Shown here piece by piece: positions 28,501 through 41,100 of a stretch of 64,000 nt of DNA. Position numbers and translations under genes: made by a program. The stretch is from Glandiceps talaboti. Its lineage: Eukaryota > Hemichordata > Enteropneusta > Spengelidae. Location of the stretch: assembly GCF_964340395.1 (NCBI RefSeq), contig NC_135553.1, positions 5,490,001 to 5,554,000 of the forward strand, read 5' to 3'. The notes beneath the pieces were generated by a model. That model ran no database searches. It saw only the letters and a program-made list of their open reading frames with translations, and had not been told where the DNA came from. Within the stretch, counting starts at the first letter, position 1. Each line of letters begins with the position of its first letter.

Positions 28501-28648
28501 CAGGTTTTAGAAGCGTTCAGAATCGTGAATTAGGAAGGGAAATTTGAAAGCATTTCCTAATTTAGTGTTGCACCCCGGAGTAGGCATGTCTTGCAAAAAT
28601 TTGTAAGAGGTCACGCAAATATGCCACCGTCGGAGAGAAAAATTTTGA

Positions 28649-28658
28649 CCATATATGG
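28649..28658. promoter_or_regulatory. CArG box (SRF site), actin promoter
   Basis: CCATATATGG, a perfect CC(A/T)6GG palindrome about 250 bp upstream of the leader-exon donor. CArG boxes bind serum response factor and are typical of actin promoters. Confidence 0.75.
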
Positions 28659-29002
28659 ACATGTTTGAGATGATCGGATTTGCCGTCAACATGATCAGGC
28701 GGGCACTTATCACACGGTTGACGGAGGGGTGGCAGCATCAATTAACAGGGGTGATTTTGCTGTCTGGCAATTTATACATACATTACTGACGTTAGATATA
28801 AAACACGATGTGAAACGTTAATGTTCAAATTCTCAGGGTAACTATTTTGATATAAAGATCCGTTAAACCTCATGTCCGATATTTTTAATATATCATGGGG
28901 TTGACCACCCCTCCGTACGAAGTACAAGGATCCGGCGAGCAAGGTAAGAACAAAGTAAACGTCTAGGTCATGTAAGGTTGCATTAATATTTGATCGTATG
29001 CA

Positions 29003-29012
29003 CCTTATATGG
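29003..29012. promoter_or_regulatory. CArG box (SRF site), distal
   Basis: CCTTATATGG, a perfect match to CC(A/T)6GG, about 600 bp upstream of the actin leader exon. Confidence 0.7.
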
Positions 29013-29141
29013 CTGTACTATATCTCTCGCTGTTAGCTTGTGGGTGTTTCATATTTGGCGGACATTCTATGCTGTGTGTGTCGGCAAAATTTTCTGCTGA
29101 AATCAATGTTTATTAGCGGACTGCTTCATTTTCATTGACTT

Positions 29142-29151
29142 CCTTATAAGG
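29142..29151. promoter_or_regulatory. CArG box (SRF site), distal
   Basis: CCTTATAAGG, a perfect palindromic CArG box 130 bp beyond the previous one. Three perfect copies within about 500 bp is more than chance would readily give. Confidence 0.7.
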
Positions 29152-32100
29152 TACGTGTCCCTGGAGGCGTTGCCAAGCGCGGAGGGGAACTTATTAGCAT
29201 ATTTATATTAGGCCCCGCCCTGATTTCACGACAGGTCGTCCCTGGAAATGTGGAAGTGGATGGCTAGGCCGGCTAGCTAGCTATGATTCATGGAGTTGTA
29301 CTGTACACATACTTACTATGAGCGTATTTCGATGATTCACATTGTGTGTAAGTTATGATTAACGGTTTATTTGCTGTCACCATTATTAGACACCACAGTA
29401 AATCTTATCAAGACATAATTTAGCACTATTTTGGGGAGAGGTCTTTCCTATTTTCCGCCACTTCGAGTATTCATATCTTTTATTTTGCTTGTCATTGATT
29501 TTACAAAAAAAAAAGTTTGTTCAGTATTCTTTGCAAACAAACGATTTAATATTTGTTGTTCGTGCAATCTGGAAGTGAGATATGTGTGTTGCTAATCAGC
29601 GATACTATTCAATGGCGTGTATATTGGGGAGGCCGATGGCCAGCTGGTTGACCTCGTAGAAATTTGTTTGGCTATCAGCTATCATGCATCCACAAATCAC
29701 AATTCGCCCCACTAGAGTAGACTGCGAAGGAGCGAGTTTTAAACAAACACGATGTTTACACCCATTTTAGGAAATAGCTTTTCTAACCTTAGCAACAAAA
29801 ATTGTGAAATGCCTAACCTTGTCGTCGCTATACATTATCAACATCATCTTGCAATGTCAGGGCGTGATTTTAAATCGACAAAATACTGCGATTCAGTGGC
29901 TTTATCATATTTATATCGAATCTTTGTAGACGATAAGAATTATCTTAATACAAGTACTCGACTGCCAGAAAATAAGAATGAAACCCCCGGAACGTTCTAC
30001 AATGTGACTTCAGCTGCGTGTTTGACATCGGAAAACAGACAATCTATACACTTGTGATCACTGGCACCTCCACTGAACTAGAGAACACCCAGGAAAATAC
30101 ACATAATATCGTTTACAATCTATAAGGTATTGTCGTTTCTTATTTTGGTATATTCTGGCACCGTCATTTGAAGATTGTTTTGATTATTTCAAAGACCTTT
30201 AAAAATTTAAATACAAAAAAATAAAGTTGTATGCGACATATTTCCGTCTTGTATGTGAACGTTATCTGTCCACTGAGATGTCGAGAAAGGTGGCCTAATA
30301 TATATTGGTTAGACCACAGTTGGTATCCAGACTATATTTATATTTGTATCGGTTCTAATATTTTTCATATCGACGAAGGTAGATTGGCAAAATTGGCTAT
30401 TAGCAGACGACCATAACTAAATGTACATTTCGAGTTAGGGTTAGCTTCCGGGTTTACACATTGCATTAGAGATTACACAGCAAGGTTCTGTTTAGCTTGA
30501 CGACGGATTCGATGCCGACGTTTAATACGCTTTGCTATCACAATATGTTCACTGGGTCACGGTTCTTACTGACAGTGACAATATCAACAATGTCGTCGAA
30601 TGTCAATAAGGTTATTTTACTTTTAAATGTTCTGAGGCATTACTTCTTTGTCAGCAATTTACCTGAGACCAGCTAAAATTGAATTTTCTTGACCGAGTAA
30701 AAATTATTCAAAATCAAATGCATTGACACCAGCTTTAGCTATTGGGAAAATCGATTCGGTAAACTTGCATAAAATAACTCCGTTAATTATTTATAAATAT
30801 TGCGAGATAGTCTCGGTGCGCAAAACACTACTGGCAGCGTGACGAGTCTTTATATGGGCATGGAGCGTTTGGATATAGGAATCCAGGAAGAGTTTAACAG
30901 ACTTAATTAAATCAAGTATTGTCTTTCAATGGCAGTCTTGACCTAAAACTTTACGACAGACTTCAAATAATTTTTGCAGACTTGAAAAATACACGTTGCC
31001 CGATTAAAACTCTCCGTCGATGCAGCAGATAATGATGTTTTCACAATTTGATACCGGCCAACTAACGATATATGTGATCGTACATATACAGCTCGTGTCC
31101 ATGTGTAGAAAATATTTAATGTGTGTGTGTTGTTTACAGGAAGTTGATGTTGGAGTACGAAGGGTGTTGGCACTGTATTTTTTTAAACGAAGAAATGCTA
31201 AGTATGTCTTCAATTTACTAAGGATTATTGCAATATTCTCGGAGGATGAAATATCTGATTGTGTAAAAATAAATAAATTTACAAGAAAATTAACAAGATT
31301 TGAGCTCGCGTCATTCTCTACAGGGTGCAATCGCAGCTGTCACTGTGGAAGTTCATCGACTTAATAGATACTCTATATGAATCCTTATCAGCCAGGGAAA
31401 CGAACGAAACTACGCTTCCATATACAAATCGTTTATACTTTGTTTTAATAATAAAGAGAATTTAGTTTCTGTTCCGGCGAATTGCAAATTATTGTGAATG
31501 GTTCCACATTTAGTGTATCAGATGATCCCTTGCTACATGTTACGATTTGTGAAAAATCAGGTGATTTCCTTTACTCATACATATCAAAACAGAAAATAAA
31601 TTTGTAAAATTTTATTTCTTTGAATATAGTAACGAATCTGATGAATTTTAGCAAAGAGTAAGTAAATCGAGCGATGTAAACTTCCAATACGAAGATAACA
31701 CATATGACTTCCAGGTTTCCAGTAATTGAAGTACAGTGTTGTATGACACACATGCTCTTTTCCTCTTGTCACCCACGTAAAGGAGTTGTTATGAACTCTA
31801 CTCTGAGTTCATTGATATCAGCTAGGGGATGCTGCCCATGTTTTTTCAAATCAAAATTATTGAGGTTCCAATTTCAAAGACCTAGGCCAGAGTTTTACCT
31901 TCAAATATTCATGCATATATTATCCCACCCAACAAGTTTATGAAAACTTATTGGACTATAAAAATGCTATCATTGTTGTGTTGACAATTATGTGACATAT
32001 ATACTACAGTAAAGTTTGTTGTTGCGACATAGCGAAACTAACAATGTACAGAGGAACTTTTTTTTCATATTTTACGAATTTATTTATGTACGAAAAATGG

Positions 32101-32578
32101 GGGTACAAGCTACATAAACCAAGAACTAAGACTGCCAAAAGTTGTCAAAGGAGTAGAAAATGTGTGATACGGCTCAATACTGAATTAAATAATGCACAGG
32201 AAAATTATATCAACACATCTTGCATTGAGGGTGACTATTTTTTTAGATGTGCATTTTTACATGTATAGAGGAACTTTGTATTCAGGACTGATGCCATGAT
32301 ATCATAATCAGCATTGTTTTATTAAAGTCATCAAATTTATGGTGTAGAATATTGTGGCATGAGGAACTTGAGGAAGTACAGTGTAAGTTTACAGGAATGA
32401 TAGCAACCATATCAAGTGTTGATCCTTGTAATTGAATTCTTATAACTTAGAATTCGTTTTGCTTGTCTTCATTGAATATGATGAATGGTGCACTGAATGG
32501 TATGTGTGTTGTCCCCATACCATGCACACAGCAATAACTGCTGATTCGATTCTGTTGTGGAGTTGTGTCAGACTCAAC

Positions 32579-32611
32579 TAGTCTGGATGCCAACGTGGTC
32601 TCTAACTAAAC
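32579..32611. repeat. 33-bp dispersed sequence, copy 2
   Basis: TAGTCTGGATGCCAACGTGG and on to AACTAAAC matches 12426-12458 with one difference. The core TTGGCATCCAGACTA recurs in reverse at about 56150-56164. Probably fragments of one repeat family. Confidence 0.65.
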
Positions 32612-33857
32612 CAATGTACTGGTGTAAATCGTAACGATACCGTACAGGAATTAGACTATGTCAGACAGACATGCTGAGATTATATGGTCTCTGTTACAAT
32701 TCGTTGGGAAAATGATACCTAGATATTAAGAATTGTGTATAAAGTGATAGTAAAATTGATTTTAAATGATCTACAGTGATTTTAGTGAAAGAAGTTAGAT
32801 TATGTAATAATTTTAGTAACTATTTCCGCATATGTTCCGACATGGATGTTGCAACAGAGATTCCAGACATCCATGGTGTGAAGGACATTTCATTCACGGC
32901 ATGCGCTCTTCTGATACTCCAATTTTAAATGTACTCATTTATACCATGGAAAATATACTAAACCGTCCTCGAGTTATGTAAATTTAGTCAATACTAAATC
33001 ATATAATATCAATAATGTGTTGACTAGAATGTCCATGTAACACTCTCATAACCGGTCTAGATCTTCGACCAGACTCACCCCGTCGTTGTCGACAGTGCCG
33101 GTAGGTCACTGCGGAACTGTGACCATTGGTGACGATTTTCTTGTGTATGGTAAGCCAACGTTTAACTATGATGTCATGTAAATAAACGGAATGAAAACAA
33201 TGAAAATATACAAGTTTCTCATTTGATGTGTATGTTTGTGTGTGTAACGTTTGGGTTCTAAGATGTCAGCACTTGTGGAAATTTGTTGATGATAGTATAA
33301 TAAAATATGCCAACAGTACGCGTGTAGCATAATTGCATCGGGAGGTTATCGCCAAGGTACTGAGCCACAGACACTTGTGTCCTGGGATGGGTTTTCAGAA
33401 TATAATAAAATATTGATAATATTTACATGTTTGGCCGATAATATTTGAAAGAAGCAAAATAACACGGGTTTCTAGGATCGCGTAATCAGTACACACTCCG
33501 CTTGATTTCGCTGTAAGTGGACTTGGGCGATCCTATTAGTCAAGTAACAGTTACAATGTATTTTAAACCTTCCACACATCGGCCAAATGTGTCAATATTA
33601 TCGCTATTTTATTAGATTCTGAAACACAAGTGTCTGTGTATTGAGCTAATCATCACATGTTCAACGAGTTCCATGCTCGGTAAAACACAGGACATCTGGA
33701 GATCGTTGCAACATGATCCCAATCTTGTGGAAATACTCTTCTCTGTGGAATAAAGTTACTTCGAGGTTCTTCATTTATGTGCATGTATTTTATGCATATT
33801 CTATCAACGAACTATTAAAATATTTGGTTTCTAAATATGAGTTTATATAGGTATCGG

Positions 33858-33964
<107 letters not shown>

Positions 33965-35143
33965 CACCCACCATCACCATGTATACACGTGATTGCTGAT
34001 CATCAAGTAATGGGATACTGGGAGAAGTAAAGCTCGTTAAATTATGTTCCCCTTTCTTGCCACATAAACCCGAAAGTACCGCTACACCAACATTTTCTCT
34101 TTCGAAAGTGAATAAAACATCACAGCCACTGATTCCCGCCTTGCAGTCTATTAATAATTATGACTGAAGAATCTAGGGCTGTTAGAATTACTATTACAAT
34201 CTATTAAACCTTGACAACTTGAATTCCTCAAACGAGACAGTCGCAGCCCACGAGTTTCGGCGCCGATACAGGCTGTAATATATATATCGTGGTGTTTGGT
34301 GTTAGATCACCGTGTCATTGTCCAGGTCATGAGTTACCACTTGCAATACAATTGATACTGTGACGTTTGTCACGGTGATCACAGTTCCCGATTAGGTCAG
34401 GGACAAGTATAGGTCAAAGATGACAGGGCAGTATTATTAACTGATTGATCGGATAAAAAAAAATGATTTAAAAAACCCTGACAACTTGGCAGTACCAATC
34501 TACGTCTTGTTTACGGTCCATTTAATTCTGTATTCTGTTGTCACCCCTACTCGAAATGAACTGGTTTCGTCTCAAATCACTAAATGGGTTTTTAACTGTA
34601 CCTATCTACTATCCATACTTCAACCGGTATAGCTCACACACAAATACGTCACTGGCTTGTCACTCTCTACATACGGTTGTACGGTTTGTATCTCATGTTT
34701 CACATTCAGATATTGACGTTCATAAGCTTACTTAGCCACAGTACAGGGTCAATGTAAACTCTATAAAAGTACATGTATCTTAGCAAATGCAAACTCGTAC
34801 ATTATCCCTTCCCTCTTCTGTTGTAAGCCTATAATTTCTGGCAATAAAGTTATCATTATTAAGCATACAAATGAATGGTCCTATTTGATAAAGGTAATTA
34901 ATTGTGTACAAAAAAGATAGTTTGGAAATACACACCAGTCATACATATACATTATCTCTGTGCGTGTATACCTTCATGCACACTTTTTCTTTGTGCTTCA
35001 TGGTACATCATATACATGGAAATATTGTTGGATCCATGCAGCAATGCATGCTGATGCTCTGTACTGTCGAGTGGTCAAATGGCTTCTGTCAGCGCCCTCA
35101 GCCTGCTCAGCTCCTCAAATTTCCCATCAGGCAATGTATCAAG

Positions 35144-38100
35144 ATGGCGGATGACGAACAAAACGTGGCTGATGGGGTATCAGAAGAACAAACGTTAGAA
35201 ACTTCGACCCCAAGTGACACTTATACTGTCGAAGGTAAGAGAACAAATGTTTGATCTCCATTCAATTGCTCCTAAAAGATGGAGCTCGCCAACTGAAAGA
35301 ATATTTAGCAAACGACATAAATATAATATTGAAGCATACGATGGGGTTTCACCGGAACAAATCACAATGCAAATGCAGTATGAAAACAGATGTGTATTCT
35401 CTCCACTGGGGTGTAGGGGGTGCTCAGTTGACTAAGCATTAGGCCCTGTATAAATATAAGTATTGCAGACCACTACTGATATTACTGTGTGTGTTACTGC
35501 TAGCAAATTGTTCAATTCTTCCTTGACAATATCGTCATATGGCCCCTTGGGGGAGTAATTCCATTGCAACAATTACTACCTACCATATGGAATACAACAA
35601 GCCAATGTGGACATTGAAAAAATCCTGGTGCACACATTATTGCCTAGTACGATGTTGGCCATGTATCCTTAAATAAAACAACAAACTTTGTAACCGTGTT
35701 TATCTACTTTATTAACACTATTACCAAAGCAATAGAATGTTCCAAACCCATGGCATAAGAAAGTATATTATGCTTAGTGGTACAAACATGTACTCTAGTG
35801 CTGTCCGTGGCATCAAATCTTGATCTCTCTGAAGAGATGATTCTATACCACAGGTAAATCTATACTAGAAATCATGGCGGTCAGATAGTACTTTGGCAGC
35901 AGTGTGATTAACATAGAACTGACAAAGATCAAAAATTATGAAATAGTTCCGTGCACGAAAGTGAAATCCTGGTGGGAGTATTCAAAGATTTATAACATGT
36001 ATTTTAACTATGTTTTGCATAAAAATACCATAATCTGGATTTCATCAGTGGTCAAGAATACCCTTTCTGTTAATCAAGGCTTTTTACACGTGGTTTGAGT
36101 TTCACTGTTGTTTGCTTATTTTGGGGTTAATTAAATTACGTGTGCACAATTTTGAATTTTAGAAAATATTTAAAAAAAATTGTCTCATCTGGGAACAAGT
36201 GACAGTCTGACGGTGAGTCAGTTTCATGGCCCAATTAAACTAATATAAATAGACAAAGTTGTCTTAATTACCTGTATGATGCACATGTAAGGGTAACTGT
36301 ATAAAAATAATATAACACAATTTATTATGTGATTATAAGTAATTAGTTTAATTCATTTAATTGACCCTCTTTCTCCCTAGGGGTATTTGTTTTTACATAA
36401 CTAAGTACAAGCATAGAGCTACACAAAATGTAGGGAGAAAGAGAAATAACTATGTGTTGTTTTGTTGATTTCAGTAGCATAGAGCTACACAAAATGTAGG
36501 GAGAAAGAGGAATAACTATGTGTTGTTTTGTTGATTTCAGTTCTACATGTTATAAAGGAAGCACAGCAGCAGCATGGATTACGACATGGTGACCATCAAC
36601 GTTACAGGTACAGTAGTTTACTTACTGAAGTGTTCATTTTAACAACCCTTTATAGAGGTGTTGATTTGGTCCCACTTCTCTACTCTTGGCAGTGGAGACA
36701 TGTCTCTAAATGTAGCCTACCACTCTGCACAGGATAGGCAGATCTAGATATCAAAAGATGTCAGACACGATTCATTAGACTACGTTAACTACTGTATAGT
36801 GGCGACTGTGTTCATCAATTTAGACATATCCTGATGGAGTTGATGTGCAATTTTTATTCAGGGTGTTCAGAAAGAATGAAATAGTTTGTTCAGATACAAC
36901 AAGAAGGCATTGACCTACCTACGATTTTACTCAGTGTCAAAAAAGTACAGTACGTTTTCTATCAGTATCTTCAAGTTCACATGTCTATTTCATTCGTAAG
37001 AGTTGACTGTAAAACTGAAAGTAACAGAGCTACTGTAAGGTTGCAAGAATCAAGTGTTGGCCATGATTGAGACAATTTGCAAAAAGAACCAACTTTTCTA
37101 TGGTAAAAGTACTTTAGCAAGAAAGTAAATCATGTGAAAGTATGTCGATAAATCATCCCTACGTTTATATATCCTAGGTGACCCAGTTTTGAAATCATAA
37201 AGAAGTGAGGCTAGGCCATCACTTAAACAGAACTGGAAACATGGAAACATCAGTAATAGTTAACCCTTGTTTTATCTTAACTATTGTTGTTTTCTGTAGG
37301 AGCTACTGTACTCGGAGACTGCGAAGGATACGGAAATCAGTCAAGTTTGTCCTTGGACATAGAAACAAATTTCAAAATAAAAAGATACGTGAAGAAATAA
37401 TGTCTGATTACAAGTAAGTAAATGATAGTGTTGGAAATGAAACATAACAAAATAAAACTGGATCCAACATTTTTTGATAATTACAGTTAGGTGAAAGAAT
37501 GTGAGTGACATCGTACTACTGAGTTTAGATTTGTTCGCAGTATTCACAGCTATTGTCACCTTAGTAGACAATACAATGACAAAGGAAGCTAGAAAGAGAG
37601 ACTTCTTCAGTTTTCAAGTTTGTACATTTAAAATATGTTGTCATGTACCTCTGTAGTGTTCATTACTACATATACAATAATGTACTTTCATATGATATGT
37701 ATGTATTTATAAACAAATTATAGTGATTGTCCCCATCTATTGTTCACTTGTAAGCATTGTGTATAACAAAAGTAAGAATGTATTGTTAGTTAGATTTCAT
37801 TCTTGGACACTAGAAGCCCATCACATATCCATTATACTATAGTATTATTGCAAGGACTTTGAATCTTTATATACATATTGTCATACTTTTTCGATTCATG
37901 GGGATGGGGGGGGGGGGGGGGATGACAGCGGTCGAGGCAGCCCAGACACAGGATTGCGATAAATACCTAGCTTATATACTTATTCAAATAATAGAATAGT
38001 CTCTGTCTACCCCATGTCTTCTTAAAAGAAACTTCATCTCACTGTTTCTGACTTGCCCCTTTAAAGTGATTGTTTGTTGTATGAAGTAATGTTTTCACAA

Positions 38101-41100
38101 AGTAAAATCTCAAGGTTGTGTTTTGTGTTATGTTAGGTTTTCACAAAGTAAAATGGCAAGGTTGTGGTTTGTGTTATGTTATGTTTTCACTTACTAAAAC
38201 GATATGGTTGTGTTTTGTGTTATGGTAGGTTTCACAGTGTTAACACCACAAATTGGATTTAAAGTGACTAGATACGCAGATTCTAAATGTATTAAAGTAT
38301 AAGATGAAAGACACAATGTCATTAAGATTTCAGTAAAATGATGTTCTTTTACCATTTGTATGTTTTATCAGGTTTCTACATATACCACTGTTCAGTGCTG
38401 AGAGAGCATGGAGCTATGCCATGCAACTCAAACAGGAAGCCAACACAGAACCAAGGAAGAAATTCCATTTAATGAGGAGACTTAGAAAAGCTGTCAAATA
38501 CACAGAAGATTTAGAGACTTTATGTAGCAGTGTTAAATGTGATGCAAGGTCCAAACTAGAAGCCCAGGTAAATCAGATTATATACATCTTAGACAAGCCT
38601 ACTTTTAGAGTGATTGGAGTAATGGATAACATGACCTTTGACCTATATATACAACTAATTTGATTGGCTGTTGCTTTGTTAAAATGACCTCTGACCATTA
38701 TACTTGTACTTGATTGGTTTGCTGTGTGAAACTATTTTTCAAGTTATTACTATGATGCTGATGCTTGGTTTTCTGTCTGTGAAAACAAAAACTTTTTTCA
38801 CAAGTGTTTTCCATGTGAAATCTAAAACCAAATTCAGTGATGATTGTCAATGAAATATGTTAGATTTATTTTTAGTGAATAATATTGCTCTCTGCTTATT
38901 TTGCTTTCAGGCATACAAAGCATGGATGAAGGGATCACTACATTTTGAGTCTGGTGAATGGGAGAAAGCAATAGAATTGTTTAGTACTGCAAAGTAAGTT
39001 ATCATCTGCAAGGTATGTCGTGACGTGGCGCCCTCACACATCGGTCAAGGGAGGATGCCGGTGAGGGCAGAGCAACGCGATGTATCTTACAGTCAAAGCA
39101 AGTGACAGTTTTAGTAAGAATTTAATGAAAAATATCACAATTTTCTTCAAACTATTACAGTCACTGTAAAATTGTTAGATCTCAATTTTAATTAAGCCTT
39201 AGATTTGTGATGTCGTGACGTGGCGCCCTCACACATCGATCAAGGGAGGATGCCGGTGAGGGCAGAGCAACGCGATGTATCTTACAGTCAAAGCAAGTGA
39301 CAGTTTTAGTAAGAATTTAATGAAAAATATCACAATTTTCTTCAAACTATTACAGTCACTGTAAAATTGTTAGATCTCAATTTTAATTAAGCCTTAGATT
39401 TGTAAATTTATGAGAAACATAGTGGAGAAGCATTGCTTTACATGATTGGAATATCAAATGGTTAGGTCACCAGAATTATGACAAAAATACCTAGGAATGC
39501 AGAATTATGAAATCTGTCCCCCCAAAAATTATGTGTATGACCTTGAAAGTTTATCTTGGAAAAATCTCAGTTTCACATTTTCCATGGTCTTAGTTTGTAG
39601 TTGCTATGGTCTTACTGTATGGTTGCTATGTAGGCTTCATGGTCATAGACTTGTTTAGTTGATTTGAGTTTACCGTTGGTGCTGTATTGATGTTATAGGA
39701 CCATCTATGAGAAATTAGCTGGAGCTCTTGATGATGAACAACAGGTCTTGTATAGACAAAGAGTAGAAGAAATAGCACCAAATATACGATATTGTGCGTA
39801 TAATATTGGAGATGAAAGTGCCATAAATGACCTTGTACAAATGAGGTTGAAGTCAGGAGCTACTGGAGATTTGTCTTCCAATCTCGATGTGAGTATACAC
39901 CTCATCACTTCCAGCAGTTTCCATGACAACAACTTTCATAATTATGCATCAAATGTAAAACACAGTCTTGGATGGAAATGTGACAGTAATACATAGTCTA
40001 TCGGAGCATCACCCCTGAAATCTGACAGTAATACATACATAGTCTATCGGAGCATCACCCCTGACTATTTTAGGTCCATTGAAAGTCATGATATAGTCTA
40101 ATTTTGAATTCCATTGTTGTGTGGCAAGCTGTTATTATTGCTGTACACAAATATTTCTGAAAATTAGAAACAAAGAAACTATTTTAGTTTGATTGTCAAT
40201 GGTTTGTTAGATTTTGACTTTTTAATATATACTTCAGCATCACTTGAAATCGCAACAATTTTAATTTCTCTCTTATCATATTCCGGTCTTTTGTGTTTTT
40301 ATTTATCTTTTTCTTCTATTTGAGATAAACATCTTTGTTTTTATTTCTCAGACTTTGATTCAACAAACCCGAGAGAAACAAGCTGCAACTCTAAGTGAGG
40401 TCACCTGGAGAGGGCGCAATGTAGGGGTCAAACAGGAGGTTGTGCGAGTGTTTTTACTGAATGTGCAAGAAAGTGAAGATGAGATGAGTACAGCAGCAGA
40501 TATAGAAAGCAAAGTGTCAATTTATGATAGTTTACTCATGGAATGTCGAGATGCACTACAAGTACTACGGGACGAGCTTAAGACAGATCCAGTATGTATT
40601 TGCTATATCAATTATTAAAAATATTAAATCAGTCTTACATTTGACAATGGCCAACAAATGTAGTAAAACAGAAAAAAATTGTAAGATTTAAAAGGAAAAA
40701 AATTACACATGTTGGTATCTTTACGTAAACAGTTTGCCATTTTTTCACTAGTATTGTCAATGTTAAAAGACATTATCAAGATAGAAGAATCACGAGTACC
40801 AGGCATTGTTGTGACTTTCATTAAATGTGTATGTTGTTTGGTTCTTTGTTTTCCTCTGTATTTCTTAGAAATTTCAACTACACTATGTCACGAAATACAA
40901 AAGTGAAGTACAACAAAGTATTTTTTCAAAGGTTTAGATTTCACTTCCCCCAAAATGAACAAAGTTCGTTTATTAGAGTTTGTATGACATAGTGCAATTG
41001 TCCAAAGGAGATCTACTGATAGTGTATTTAACGTTATGTGTCTTTTCATTGTTTTTTTTAGAAACTCAAAGCTCAAAAAGCAGACGGTAAAGTCAGTAGT

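Noticed and set aside
29752-30057. 101-codon plus-strand frame upstream of actin
   Set aside because: No recognisable domain, no splice context and no supporting neighbours; kept only as a remark in the gap entry.
31004-31364. Overlapping ~110-codon frames on both strands
   Set aside because: Mutually overlapping, Cys- and Ile-rich, no motif; at most one could be real and neither has support.
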